From Hysterium pulicare CBS 123377 (Eukaryota; Ascomycota; Dothideomycetes; Hysteriales; Hysteriaceae): a stretch of DNA of 64,000 nucleotides. The stretch is from positions 1 through 64,000 of the forward strand of contig AJFK01000885.1 of NCBI GenBank assembly GCA_000467715.1. The letters are read 5' to 3'. Within the stretch, counting starts at the first letter, position 1, and every line of letters begins with the position of its first letter. Both the position numbers and the translations under genes were made by a program. Below, in pieces: positions 23,335 through 35,019 of the stretch. The notes beneath the pieces were generated by a model. It saw nothing but the letters and a program-made list of their open reading frames with translations, made no database searches and was not told where the DNA came from.

Positions 23335-23690
23335 TCCTCACGTGGCCTTCTTCCACTTTTTTCTGAGATTCTTGCCCATAAAACCGTCTCGAAATTTGCT
23401 TGAAGACTTCTCTTGTCTTCACTCAACAGCCTTTAAGGCAGAAAGTGCTAAAAGTGACAGTTTCAGCGGCTGATCTTCCTTATGGTTGTCCATGGTCCGA
23501 AATCCTTGGGCATTCCATTCGATGACGCCTGCCTGGGAGGATTTCAAAACGCTTGTGTTGAATGCGAAGCCCGTGTTGGAACTCGGAGTGTGTTGGTCAC
23601 CGAGAGATCTATCCTTTCTCCGTGTGGTGAGCAGGTAGGATTTGCCAATCGTGCTAATGAAGCATAGCGAAAGCCAGTAGTGATGACCAG
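23335..23690 (+). promoter_or_regulatory. Isolated unit C2: CATA-type promoter
   Basis: CTCACGTGGCC precedes CATAAAA at 23377-23383. An ATG at 23482 opens a 61-codon frame (MVVHGPKSLG) overlapping GGTCCGAAATCC (motif A). AGTGATGACC follows at about 23680. Confidence 0.5.
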
Positions 23691-23799
23691 TAACACCCAG
23701 GCAATCGGAATGGAGTTCAGCGTTTCTTCGTTACACATTACCGGCTTCTGTGCGCTTTACCGCTTCTGATCTTCCCTAAGGTACGCTTTGCTCGATTTC

Positions 23800-23900
23800 C
23801 CCTTCGTGACCTGTCTGCTTTCACTCGAAGACCTCCATTTGAATATAAAAGCAATATTTCTTCCAACCAGGATTTTCATTCTCTTCCCACAAAATAATTT
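23800..23900 (+). promoter_or_regulatory. Isolated unit C3: TATA promoter, weak body
   Basis: TTCGTGACCTGTC lies about 40 bases before TATAAAA at 23844-23850, followed by a pyrimidine tract and CTTCCCACAAAA. No motif A or B is clear after it. Confidence 0.45.
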
Positions 23901-24443
23901 GGGCAAGGATCCAGCACTATGTCAAAACACACCTCATGCATTTCCATGTGTGTTGAGAGAGGAAACGAAGGATCGAAGAGAAGGCCAGGTGTAAAAAGTC
24001 GGATGGAGGTGAAGGAACGCGGATGGAAGACTGAGCAGGATGATCGTGATCGTGGGGAAGTGGTGGTGGTTGTCATCGAGGCATCCTGACTTTAGCGAGC
24101 TTGTAAAGCTATCTTGAGTGACGATTCAGATTATTATGGTTCTGGGATTAGGAGATATTTCGGGGCAAGACATTTCGGCAATGACCTCGTACTCTTATGC
24201 AATATGGTACTAATTTTGCGAAAAGGCTATTTCGGATTACTTGAAACAGGACCTATAACCTGTTCAAAGAAGCTGCTCAATGAAAGAAAGAGGGAGGAGA
24301 GAGAAAGAGAATATTTGAATTGGGATACCTGCTAATAGCCTCCACCACAATCGCTTTTGTAGCCAGCATCTTGTTCCCGATGTTTCCCCCAGCTGAACCT
24401 ATTCGCGACCCTTGAGGGGCAGAATTACTACGCAACTCCCCGA

Positions 24444-25880
24444 TTAAGCTCCAATCCGGTGACTACTTGTGTTCCCCATTATTTTGGCGCAATCATCCCG
24501 ATAGTTAGGGACAGTGAAATAGACGGGATTGAATTGGCGGAGTTGTATCTCAATTCCGGCCTCCTTACACGCGTCAAAAATCCTCTTGCCCGCTTCGCAG
24601 AACCAACTCAGCGTCTCATTGTCATCACAAACGAGCCTGACAACCCTCAAATCCGGAAAGCTGTGTTGCCATGTCAGAAGATCTTGCAGCAATGCTAGCG
24701 TTCTGACGGTATCCGGATGAAGGATCTCCAAGTATTCCAGTGTCCACGGAAGCAAAGCCGTCACTGTTGATGCGGTTATATCATCTTTATCCGCGCAGTA
24801 ATCGAATATGAGAGAGTTTTGGGGAGCGGAAAGGCAGCGAAGGCGGCGGAACTGATGTAGAGCGAACTGTGGTAGTAGTTCCAATCTTGGAGCCTGCTCA
24901 GTCGTGGCGCCGGACTTGCACCAATGGTCGAAGGGGAATCTCAATTCGAGGCTCTCTAGAGTGTCCTTTACCGGCCTCATACAATCCATCAAGTCTGTCA
25001 AACTCCACCGGCGCGGCAAAAATAGTTCAACCTTGTGGTACTCTTCTCCGTGTGAGATGACGAAAGACTTAAGGCAGCTCAATAATGTAAGCAAACGCCG
25101 CAAATTGTTGACGAAAACGTGGGCTTTACTCATATCCACTGTCATGCAGTTGATATAAAGATGGGTAATTGTTGAATCGATGGCGGATCTGTTAAGTACT
25201 TGAGTCATTGAAAAGGCGCCGATTTCCAGAGACTTCAACGAAGGGAGTGTTAGGAAATTAGAGTCGAGATAGGGTGCTCGAATGAATAAATGCTTCAGTC
25301 TGGGAAGACTAGATTCCAGCAGATAACGACTCTCTTCGGGGTTACCCCGAAACAGACTTGCGGCCTTTAGTACTGAATGATAAGTCTGCGAACTCCTATC
25401 GGTCTGCATGCGAAGATAAGCCAAGTTGGGAATCATGGAGAGTAGAATCCCAAGGAGAGGGTGAGAGGAGCTTCTTCTACGCATCTCGATCCACTTCTCT
25501 TCAGGCCAGATATGTTGAGCTCGTACAACTTCCGCGACTTGAGTGAGGATTGACTGCAGAGCTGTGCCGTGGAGAGGAGATACGGTACTGCACATCTCAT
25601 AAAGATTGAGATATTGGACCTTTTTCGCAAGATCCGGGCGTTTGGAAAGCGATCGTACAAGAAGCACAATCTGGGGTCTGGCAGAGAGATACCGGCCGCA
25701 GGAGTTATCGCACCAGTGTACTACCGGTGCCTGAAATAGGACTTCTTGTGCAATACGGCCAAATGCCTTGTTGACAAGTGCTAGATTCCGAAGGTTTTTG
25801 GTTGAGGTATCATCTTGAAGGTAAGAGGCAACTACAAGAAGTAGCTCTTCGGGAAATTGGAGAATAGAGGTGCCTGCCAT
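24444..25880 (-). CDS. F-box domain protein
   Basis: A single-exon protein of 478 residues from the ATG at 25880 (MAGTSILQFPEELL). The F-box lies at about residues 5-50 (LQFPEELLLVVASYLQDDTSTKNLRNLALVNKAF), the segment that binds Skp1 in SCF ubiquitin ligases. The rest is leucine-rich without tryptophan-aspartate repeats. Segments such as LPRLKHLFIRAPYLDSNFLTLPSLKSLEIG suggest diverged leucine-rich repeats for substrate recognition. The frame is open 26 codons further upstream, but the internal ATG places the F-box at the very N-terminus, as is usual. It is head to head with the coiled-coil gene at 26408, with about 530 bp between the two starts. The substrate is unknown. Confidence 0.85.
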   Translation of the reverse strand: MAGTSILQFPEELLLVVASYLQDDTSTKNLRNLALVNKAFGRIAQEVLFQAPVVHWCDNSCGRYLSARPQIVLLVRSLSKRPDLAKKVQYLNLYEMCSTVSPLHGTALQSILTQVAEVVRAQHIWPEEKWIEMRRRSSSHPLLGILLSMIPNLAYLRMQTDRSSQTYHSVLKAASLFRGNPEESRYLLESSLPRLKHLFIRAPYLDSNFLTLPSLKSLEIGAFSMTQVLNRSAIDSTITHLYINCMTVDMSKAHVFVNNLRRLLTLLSCLKSFVISHGEEYHKVELFLPRRWSLTDLMDCMRPVKDTLESLELRFPFDHWCKSGATTEQAPRLELLPQFALHQFRRLRCLSAPQNSLIFDYCADKDDITASTVTALLPWTLEYLEILHPDTVRTLALLQDLLTWQHSFPDLRVVRLVCDDNETLSWFCEAGKRIFDACKEAGIEIQLRQFNPVYFTVPNYRDDCAKIMGNTSSHRIGA

Positions 25881-26407
25881 TCTAGAGGTTAAATAGAAAA
25901 AGATTGCTTGTCTAACTAAAATTAGGATGTAAGTAAGAAGATAACCGAGAGCAGTCACAGGGAGAGATTGGGCTTTACCATCGGGACGCGGAGCCCAGTT
26001 AACCTATGTGTACGGCTTCAAATGGCTTTTCCGTCCTGGGGTAGTCGGTAGGTAGGTTAAAGATTTAAGCCCTGGTTCTAGTTGAGAGGGAAAAGACCTA
26101 GAAGATTTCTTCTTAACTACAAGGGCTAGTATTGCTGTAAGGTGTAATGTCATAGGTTTGGACACGTGATAGCGCGGCGAAATGGCGGTTGTTGGTTTCG
26201 AGCAGTGAAGGAGAGTTCTTGGCTTACATAAGCAGAATCCGTTTGTTCGGAAATAACAATCAATTGCCAAGACCTATTAAGCTATTGTTCACAATAGCTA
26301 TTGTTTGTAAACACAAAACTAGACATCTGTTGCTATCCTCCCTCTCTCTTCCCTTCTTGACTACTTCGAATTTCTATTCCCTATACCTAAGTACTTTGTT
26401 ATACAAG
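25881..26407. other. Bidirectional intergenic promoter region
   Basis: About 530 bases between two divergent starts. The right third (about 26260-26400) is pyrimidine-rich and probably the leader of the coiled-coil gene. No TATA box of the array type is seen. Confidence 0.45.
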
Positions 26408-27931
26408 ATGTCGTTCCAATTTGGGACCGGAAGCTCATCGAGCTTCAATATCCAATCGGCTGCGCCAACTTCTTGGCAAGCCACAGCCGAGTCGACCGTT
26501 AAGGACACCCCAGAATACAAACATCTCTCGAGTGTCCTCAACGGCGCAGTCTACCGCATACACAGGGTCGAGAACGAAAACAAAGGGATGTCTGACGAGA
26601 ATGCGCGCTTGCGCCAAAAGATTGACGAGCTCGAGCAGCAAAACACCGACTACCACAACAGAATCGCCGGACTTGAAGGTGAAGCCGACCAGCAGGCAGA
26701 GAATCTTCGAAACTCCGAGTCCGAGAACCGATCCTTGAAGCAACGCCTCGAAATAATAGATCAGGATGTCAAAGAGAAGGAGCGCAATCTATCTACTACT
26801 GGCGACGAGCTTAGGCAGCTGCAGGAGAAACTCGACCAGCAAAAAGAAGAATCCCTCGAGCACGAGAGCGCCAAAGAAGACCTTCACGCGTCACTCGACA
26901 AAACCAATGCCGACATCGCAGACCTCCAACAGAAATATGCTAAGGCGTTGCAGGATGGCAATGAGTGGCAGGGGGCACACCGTGACGTTGAAATGCAGCT
27001 TGAAAGCTTGCGAGAGGAATGGGATGATCGCGAGGAACAAATCCAACAGCTCCAGGCCGCGAACGACCAGCTGCCCTTGCTTGAGCAGCAGATCTCAGAG
27101 CTCAGTAATGATGCAGAAGAGCTTAAGAACCGAATGGAGGATAAAGAGAGACACATTGCCGTCCTGAATGTCGAGTTACAAAAGAAGAACACCGAACTAT
27201 TGAAAGAGAAGGCCTCGAGGATAGCTGCTGCTGACGGTGATGCAAACGTCATCAGAGATTCACTTGAAGATGAGATCCTTGCGGCCGAAGAAGAGTTGGA
27301 CGAGGGGCCCTTCGAAGAGCTGGAACAATCCGGCATCATCACCATCATCGATATGAAACCCCATAAACCGACACTCACCTTTTCCAAACTTGCTACCGCC
27401 GCCACCGAGCCTGCTGCATCCGCACCTGCGCCGCTCTCCTTCACCGACATTACCTCAACTTCTACGCAGCCCCTCGAACCTGAGCCACATCCAAAACCGA
27501 AGTTGTCCCTGGCAACCATTCTACAGAAGTCAACTGTACCAAAGGATCCAGAATTGCCGCCCTCGGCTCTATCTTCTATCACCATCACGATCGACGAGGC
27601 TCCTGTAGCCACAGATCTTTCCACCCATACTCTCTTCGTTGACAAGAAGCCGTCTCTCGTCCAGACAGCTCTACCATACATCACCTTCTTGCTAGTCCTC
27701 TTGTGCGCCTACCTCTGGGCCATCGTGCGCGCCTGGGAAGGTGCCAACACCTCGAATTACCGTCGCAACACCTACGGCGCATACGGCACACCAAGCCACT
27801 TTCTTGGCGTCATTCCCATCGGCTGGGATATCGGAGATGGGTATATCTCGACGACCATGGCTAAATGGACCGCTATCATCTTCCAGAGGATCGAGGAATG
27901 GGCTGAGGTTGATCGGACTCCTTACATGTAA
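26408..27931 (+). CDS. Long coiled-coil protein with a C-terminal membrane segment
   Basis: A single-exon protein of 507 residues from ATG 26408 (MSFQFGTGSSSS). Residues about 45-320 are a nearly continuous charged coiled coil rich in Glu, Gln, Lys and Arg (ENARLRQKIDELEQQN, LPLLEQQISELSND). A Pro/Thr/Ser-rich linker follows. One strong transmembrane segment lies at about 420-440 (ALPYITFLLVLLCAYLWAIV), and a tail of about 65 residues ends EEWAEVDRTPYM. This layout fits a tethering or nuclear-envelope/ER-anchored scaffold, but I do not recognise a named family. The in-frame open region before 26408 has no supported start. A 266-codon antisense frame is a shadow. Confidence 0.8.
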   Translation: MSFQFGTGSSSSFNIQSAAPTSWQATAESTVKDTPEYKHLSSVLNGAVYRIHRVENENKGMSDENARLRQKIDELEQQNTDYHNRIAGLEGEADQQAENLRNSESENRSLKQRLEIIDQDVKEKERNLSTTGDELRQLQEKLDQQKEESLEHESAKEDLHASLDKTNADIADLQQKYAKALQDGNEWQGAHRDVEMQLESLREEWDDREEQIQQLQAANDQLPLLEQQISELSNDAEELKNRMEDKERHIAVLNVELQKKNTELLKEKASRIAAADGDANVIRDSLEDEILAAEEELDEGPFEELEQSGIITIIDMKPHKPTLTFSKLATAATEPAASAPAPLSFTDITSTSTQPLEPEPHPKPKLSLATILQKSTVPKDPELPPSALSSITITIDEAPVATDLSTHTLFVDKKPSLVQTALPYITFLLVLLCAYLWAIVRAWEGANTSNYRRNTYGAYGTPSHFLGVIPIGWDIGDGYISTTMAKWTAIIFQRIEEWAEVDRTPYM

Positions 27932-28646
27932 TTTCTCTATGCAATTTCTTTATGCTAGCTGTCTGGAACAGTTCTGGCCTTTGCGTAAGGCCTCATTTTC
28001 CTCTATTCTCTCTGTCCTGTTCAGACATTCGGTGGTTTATTTACAGTCTGGATTTGCATTGCCTGGCATTTGTTTTTGGTGTTTTCTTTATAATTCTGGG
28101 GTTCTCTAGGTCCTTTTGGGAGTTTAATGGATCTCGGAGGATAGTTTTCCTTTTCTTTTCCATGACTCACGATTAGATACCCCCCAGATACCCAATTCAT
28201 GCAGATTAGTTAGCTAACTTCCACACAAGTGGGAGCTTATTCGGAATAGACTCATGCTTCAAACTTCTCATTGTCCTGATCCGATATAATGGTGATTCCA
28301 CTGCCTACGCAGCTGGATTAGGCTCTGCGTCCGACTTGAGATCCAGTTCACAGCTGTGAGACTGTCTGACTAGAAGCTCCATACTCGCACTGTATCAGCA
28401 GTTCTGTAGCTAGATAGTCATTGACGCTAGAGCTGTATGACGACAATGAAAGCATCCCTTAGCCCTGACGCTTGATTGGGCGATGGAGCTTGTTGCGGGG
28501 ATGGTCATGAGTTGCCGAGGCATACGTCAAATGGTACAGTTTTTCCCACGGTAAGTATACCCTTACGTTCCTATCTATCTTACAAAGGCATTCTCGTTCA
28601 AATAGTTCAATTGGGCTTTGCTGTATACTATATTCGATTGTTCATC
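27932..28646. other. Intergenic region
   Basis: About 715 bases. The first 200 are T-rich, as expected for a 3' untranslated region. The rest is mixed sequence with no gene recognised; the last 100 bases lead into the GST-like gene. Confidence 0.45.
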
Positions 28647-29900
28647 ATGGCAGCACCGAATGATATCGTGCTTTTCCACTACCCTTTCTCGCCGTATGCG
28701 AGGAAGGTACTTTGGTATCTTCAATTAAGAGGGATTGAGTATGCGCAATGTGTAAGTTCTGATTTAAGTGTTTCAAGGATAAGGGGTTCAATCGATTTCG
28801 AGTTCGTCTCATAAAATTACATTTGCAAAGAGCGCTATACCTCGCTGCCATCATGCTATCTCACGAGACATCCATCCAGATAGGAAAAGCAGACATTAAC
28901 TCCTCCCAGATCCAACCCCCGGTCCTCCCCCGAGAAGATCTCGCCGCCCTAGGCGTAAACTACCGCCGCATCCCCCTCATGGCAATCGGCCGCGACATCT
29001 ACCTCGACACGCGGCTCATCCTGCGCAAACTCGAAGCCAAGTTCCCGACCAACTGCCTCGGGTCCTCGACCAGCGAAGGCAGAGCCATCGAAAGGCTCCT
29101 CGAGTCCTGGACGACCGAGTCGCCGGTATTTCAGCGCGCGGCGGCGCTCATACCGACGGATATGCCGGTGTTTAAGGATGCGAGGTTTGCGAAGGATAGG
29201 GAGGGGTTGACGGGGAGGGTTTGGAGTAAGGAGGCGCTGGATAGGGGGAGGCCGGAGGCGGAGGTGTATATTAGGAAATGCTTCGGGGTTTTGGAGGGGC
29301 TTTTGGGGGACGGGAGGAGTTGGGTGCTTGGGGGTGAGAAGCCTTCTTTGGCTGATATTGAAGGTATGTCCTCTAGGAGTCTCACCTTGCCTCTTCTGGA
29401 TGTCAAGATATCAATTTGAAGAGGTGATTGGGGGCGTTCTAGTAGCCGTGGACTAATTTGATGCAGCGATCTGGCCCTTCGACTGGCTTGACTCCATGAA
29501 AGGAGCCTTACCACCGAACATCATCTCAGAGACGCAGTTTCCGAAAGTATTCGCCTGGATTCAGAGATTTCGGGCAGCCCTCAAGGCAACTAAGTCGACA
29601 GCACCCAAACCAGTGAGCCTTAAAGGCCAAGAGGCGGTGAAGGCCATCCTCAACTCCGAGTTTGCTGAGCCCAATGGAACCGTCGATGCGAATGATCCGC
29701 TCGGCCTCAAGGAGGGTACGGAGGTAGAGCTATACCCTACAGACTCGGGTTTCACTCATCACGATCGCGGACATCTGGTGACTCTCGCCCCCAATGAGGT
29801 AACTGTGGCCACCCGAAGCCAAGTCGAGAATAAGGAGATTCGCATACATGCACCGCGATCGGGGTTCAGGGTCACTTCGGCTGGAGGTTCAAAGTTGTAA
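28647..29900 (+). CDS. Glutathione S-transferase-like protein
   Basis: Three exons (28647-28751, 28910-29363, 29467-29900) give 330 residues. The N-terminus IVLFHYPFSPYARKVLWYLQLRGIEY is the thioredoxin-like fold of GSTs with the catalytic-region PFSPYA turn. After the first intron, IPLMAIGRDIYLDTRLI fits the glutathione-binding loop. A helical C-terminal domain follows (YIRKCFGVLEGLLGDGRSWVLGGEKPSLADIE, then AIWPFDWL). Beyond the usual GST length there is an extra segment of about 100 residues that looks beta-rich (HDRGHLVTLAPNEVTVATRSQVENKEIRI). Substrate is unknown. An ATG at 28853 inside intron 1 is not used in this model. Confidence 0.85.
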
Positions 29901-31709
29901 TATAAAATGCATGGCTGTCCAGCAGGAGTAACGCGTGGGTGGTGCAAGGAAAAGGGGGACTGGAAGGGTGTTTTATTCGATCTGTGTCCCCTTCTCAGGC
30001 GTACAAGGGCCGACTTGCATGCTCGCCGCAGTCAGATGCAGTATCGCGACGGCTACGTGCAGTTCTGTATCACGCCGACACGTGCTTGTGGTTGTTCGTG
30101 CCTGAGTGGCGACGGCATCTCGAAAGTGTGGTCTGACACGGTTCACCGGCGACATAAGGATATAGGTTAAAGTATCCCTTGGGTTCGAATATTGACTAAT
30201 TGGCTCGAGCCACGACGTGGACGTAGACTGGGGGAAGGGAAACTTCTCCAATAGGTAGACAAATCCTACAACAGATGCATGCTTCGAGGATAGAGCTTGT
30301 AGGAGTAAGCCGGGAGGGTACGGCCGCGGGTTGCTGTATATACCAAAATTCCGAGGAGCTTTTTTAGACATCTGCAGTTGTGCCCAAGTCTCGGCTCAGG
30401 ATCTTTCCTCTGGCTGAAGATGGAGCTGATCTAGCACATACTCTGTGGTAATGCAAACTGTTCAATGACTTGCAAGTGTCAGGATAGTGAAGGCTGATGT
30501 CATAACCAACGTCTGGAAACTCGATGAACAAGGAAACGCTTCTACTAAATAGGTGCTTAGCACTCGTTCCAACTTGGAACCAACGTCGTCAGAACGCTGA
30601 AGCAGGACGGCGAAAATGGCTGGATTCGGTGAGACTCTCTCTCTGCATCTGCATGCGTCGCGTGAAGCTCGGGTCGCAGGCACTGTCGGCATCCTCATCT
30701 GACATTGCGGCCCAATCGCCACAGCAGTCCCCACACACACGGCTTGAGGCCGTCGTTGTGCTCTGCCGCTTTGTGCGATGGTACCCAAGCAGCAGTACCT
30801 CAGGCCTCGCTGCTCGTTCCCCTCCACTGATAAAGTAAAAAATCTGCTGCGCTGGCTGCTGCGGAGCATTTCAGAGCCACCGTCGTCGCTTCTTTCCCTT
30901 CCTGCCCGCGCATCGCCATCCTCCAACACTCTCGCCCTGCACGCTGGGGACAGGCTGCTCTTTATGCTTCGCTGAGCACGCTGCTGTGTGTCACCGTACT
31001 GTCGCCTGTCTCGCATGCGCTGCGCTGCTTGATGCCCGACCGATTGACGTGCAGCTCCGCCACTGCCTGCCTGACCGGCCTGGCCCAATCACCATCGCCC
31101 GCGGCAGCCATCCTGCAAAGGCCCCCGCTGCCCTCGACCTTCTTCCACCCCACAGAGCCGCACTCTTTCACTCGCCGTCAAGTCACTCTCCTGTCGCCCG
31201 CTGCCTCCGTTACGTCTCTGGCGCGCTGCAGAACCCTCTTTCGTGGACTACCGGGATACTTCTGTTGAGGTACTCCTCTCACCGTCACAGCTGAGCTCTG
31301 CGTTCACCAGCCTGCGTTTCCTGCAGAACCCTTGCTCGCGGCCACCCAAAAGAGCACGCCGCAGCGAACTCTGCGCCCTCAGCAAGCCATTGTACCCCCA
31401 AAGCCTCCACTGCCAAACTGCCGGTATATTGTCGAACCTACCCCCGCATCTTTCGCCTGCTTTGTTTGCTATTGCTGTTCCCTTCTGGAAGCCTTTCTCC
31501 CACCCCGATAAACCACCAACAAGCCGAGGACTGCTCAGGACACTGTATTATCCCACACGGGTTTGCCATCGCTGTTTGGGACCTTATCTCGGTGCCTTGA
31601 AACCTGCATTGTCCCCTTTCCACCTCGTGCTTCTTAGCCACACCAGGCACTGACATCAGTGCCACTCTCTTTCCTTCTCTCCCTTTCACCTCTTCACACT
31701 CCATTCACC
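29901..31709. other. Long 5' region of the RfeG-like gene
   Basis: About 1.8 kb with no supported gene. From about 30850 to 31709 the + strand is C-rich and T-rich with few stops. This is typical of the long leaders and promoters of fungal regulatory genes, and it runs directly into the ATG at 31710. Short open frames here could be upstream frames or chance. Confidence 0.5.
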
Positions 31710-32711
31710 ATGTCCCGCCAAAACCAGTGGTTTCAGCCGGGAGAAGGCATCGCCAGAGAGGTAATAACGGCCGACATCCAGCGCTATCTCGGTCCCGATG
31801 CGCTCGTCAGGCCGGGTGAAGGTACCGGAGAGTATCAGGTCTGCCTATCCGTCCGCCTTGCCTATAACTTGACATTGGTATCCTAACAAAAAAACAGGGC
31901 GTGTCAGGTTATTGGATTACAGCGTATCGCACGCTTACATCGGTAAGTTTCCTGGAGCTCAAAACCTTCTACAGATCAAATGGCTGACGTGTGGTGAACG
32001 AACAGCAAATGGTCCAGGACCTGAAATTGGACTCACAGCGATGGCGTGCAGAAGTCGCGCAAGGCCGAGGTAGTCCGCATGTGCGAGACCACAAAGCTTT
32101 TTCAAGGCATCCTGACCAGGCTTTAGTTGCGTATCAGGACTCCCGAACACATCAGTCGAGACAATATTATGGACCATCTACACCGGCTCCCGCAGCGGCC
32201 GTGGACTATCCTCCCCAACAGCCCCCCTCGAGACAAGCGTACCCGGCCTCGTACGCATCGGATTATGGACAAAATGCCTACACTCATCAACCCCAGGCAG
32301 GATACAGCCAGCCGGCTGGTGGGTATTCTGCGTCCTATGGTGCACCACGGACAACACAGCCCACATATACGTACCAGCAAGTGCCCGGGAGAGATACGCA
32401 TAGTGCCTATGCGTCCCATGGAGAACCCGTTTCTTACTCATACTCACAGCAGCCAGCCGCGGCACCTGCCAGGGAACAGCAGGCATACGCACAGCCGCCT
32501 CCAAGGTATTTTGGTTATTTTGACCGCGAGTTCTTGGTCTATCGCTAAGCCCATATAGTGCACCTTCCGGATACTACACCGCTTCAGATGGACGCAGTGA
32601 GTACATTTTAATTCAGGATCATAGGGATGCATACTAGCTAACACCGTTGTGACAGCATACGCGAGTCCTCCGACTCAACAACCAGCTAATCATGGCCGTC
32701 GTCGTGGCTAA
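31710..32711 (+). CDS. rfeG: RfeG-family putative transcription factor
   Basis: Five exons (31710-31838, 31898-31942, 32006-32505, 32559-32596, 32656-32711) give 255 residues. The N-terminus WFQPGEGIAREVITADIQRY followed by LGPDALVRPGE and GYWITAYRTLTSQMVQDLK matches the conserved block of the fungal RfeG-type protein. The rest is low-complexity, rich in Gln, Tyr, Pro, Ser and Ala, with SYSYSQQPAAAPAREQQ, and ends in a basic tail HGRRRG. A nuclear regulator is inferred from the family name; no DNA-binding fold is visible. Introns are 59, 63, 53 and 59 bp and all junctions keep frame. A read-through of intron 3 would end after YFGYFDREF. Confidence 0.85.
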
Positions 32712-35019
32712 GTGCTTCAACTCGGAGTCTCAAAATTTCTTTCTCTCTATTGTTAAGGGCCGGTGTTGTAGATCTTGGTTCCGTCCTCCATCGCCCCCTG
32801 TGGTCCGTCATTAATCCCTGTTGCCCTGGTCATCTGCCCGGAGATACCCTAAACACCATTTTCAGGAAGCCTCTGTGCATGGAGTTTGCCTGTCGGATTA
32901 CTTTGTTCTCCAACTTTTCCGTTTTCCATGGATTGCTCTTGTTTCTTTCGTCCCGAAAAAGGAGCCGGAATAGAAGTCGTAACGCCATTAGGATGCTGGG
33001 TCGATGCTTTTCTTTTCACCTCGGATTGGAGCCATGGATCACTCTGCACTGTCTTTTTATATCTACTACCCCGGAGGTTTCGTGGCATATACGAGTAATG
33101 TTCGCTCGCCGCATGAATTTCTAATACGCTATCATCTCTACCCCCATACTCCTGGAATTTAAGGTCTATTCCACATACGAGGACGGTGCGTTACGAGGTC
33201 TATCGTCGTAACGTGCGTTTCCTCGCAATCACTGGTCATTAGCATGTCTGGCCCTCTCCATGTATGGGCTCCCTGGGAGCTCCAAGGTGTTCTGGAAGTG
33301 CCATGGTCATTTCTTACAAAAATTTGCTATTTCTCATCTTCTATCTACATTTCCTCGCCGAGTTCGATTCCAGCGGATTGCATCGGGATCTGGAGAGCGT
33401 GTTCCTATTACAATGTACATACTTTTTTCCTGTGACGGAAGGGCTGCCACGATGCGGATGTTTCAATGACTGGATGGCCATTTGCTTTTCTGATGCTGCA
33501 TAGCTTGCGCGGGCTGGTATGTGAGAAGGAATCCAGACTGATTAATCACCCGTCGCTCTAACTTCAATTTTCGAGTACAATCCTTCGTACGACTTTACTA
33601 ACATTGTGCGTCTCCTGACAAAACTCCACACTCACCTCCAAAACTCTAATGCCCTGGACTCTTGATGCCCAACCGGAGCCAACTTAATAGGGAATCCGGC
33701 CTAATATAAAACTTTTTTCTTCTTTACATCCGTATCACATGTTCTTGTCCACACTTGTGCAACCTATCACGACATCCCACATGCCATCTATCTCTAATGG
33801 TTTTCCAAATCGCCTGCATCCAATTTCGATGAAGCCAAGATTTTATCACTATCGCCATACTCTCAAAAAGGAAATTGCCCTGGTACAATCTAACCTTCGT
33901 CCATCGCTGGAAGGGAAGCCCAGCCCCACGCAAACCAGATATTAAAATTCCCCGAAACCCGGAATTGGCCCTACGGATGTTCATAATGCCATCTAGTCTC
34001 GAACACGCATAATTCCTCGTACCAAATCTCGATCTCGCTTCAGTTCAAACTCAAAACTTTCCCATGGATCTACAGCGGTAAGTTTAAATGAATCACATGG
34101 CATTTTCAGCTTGCGATGATCTCTCGCTTTGCGGTTGCGGCACACAATTTCCTCGAACGGCGGAGGGCGCTATCGGGCCGAAAAGTCAATTTCCTCTGCG
34201 TCCCCCGTCCCGGGATGGGTGATCGGCGGGAAGGGATCGGCACGTTTGTGCATCCTTCGCGTTGAACTCTAACGTTTCTTTCCCTGCCGAATCTTCCGAT
34301 TAAGCTTGCGGTTTTTCTCGTATTAGGGTTTCCGATTTGGGAACTTGTGGGATGAAGGGGGTTTTCGAGGCTGGGCTGGTTGATGAGGGGCTTGGCGCGC
34401 GGGAGTTTATGTAAGAGTGAGTGAATTCCAGCATCGCTGAATCCCTTACATATAAGCTCTTCCCGAAATGGCAGTCTCCAGAATATCACCTGTCAAGGCC
34501 GGCGCCCCACATTATCTATGCACGTTTCATCACGTTGTCTAGAGCGATAGACTTGATGATCAACACTGATCATCGGACAAGAGATTTTGAAAGGTTCCTT
34601 TGGGTTGGAGGCGAGGGTGTCAAGACTTCCAAGGTTGAGATCTGCATGGTAGTATGTTTTGCATGGCGAGGACTTTGGTTCATTATGCAGGAGAGGTGAG
34701 CTGCCGGGTCCGCGGGCGAATGGGATGGGGTGGGTTGGTGAGATTCGGGATTGCTTTTCGAAGGGGATATGGGAGGTGAGTGGGTTGTTTGGTGAGGGTT
34801 TATTTTATTGTCATGCCGTGTCTTGGGTCCCGTTTGTGTATTGATTGCTTTTTTGATGCCTTTGGTCTACCACATAAGCACTATATGGAAGCTATGTATA
34901 CACCAGTGTTTCAATTGTCGTCTATCAATCTTTGATCACCATGCATGCATTAGGCAAACCAGCACTGGCACACTCGTCCCGCGTCCTTCTTCCACCCCTG
35001 AATTCGGACTCTCCATCTC
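32712..35019. other. 2.3-kb region without a supported gene
   Basis: The first 500 bases look like 3' untranslated sequence of the RfeG-like gene. The remainder contains only short frames without motifs. No array-type TATA unit, tRNA or repeat was found. A leader-like pyrimidine stretch lies at about 34960-35160, inside the small - strand gene's tail. Confidence 0.4.

Larger units (their letters stand above)
22518..24443 (+). repeat. Central cluster of three isolated TATA units
   Basis: No conserved gene is seen in these 1.9 kb. Three promoter-like units like those of the two large arrays are recognised at about 22855, 23345 and 23820. They are more diverged and not regularly spaced. The rest, including 24080-24443, shows nothing supported. 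Confidence 0.5.

Noticed and set aside
26884-27684. 266-codon antisense frame inside the coiled-coil gene
   Set aside because: It is Ser- and Val-rich composition mirroring the Glu/Lys-rich sense strand, a typical shadow.
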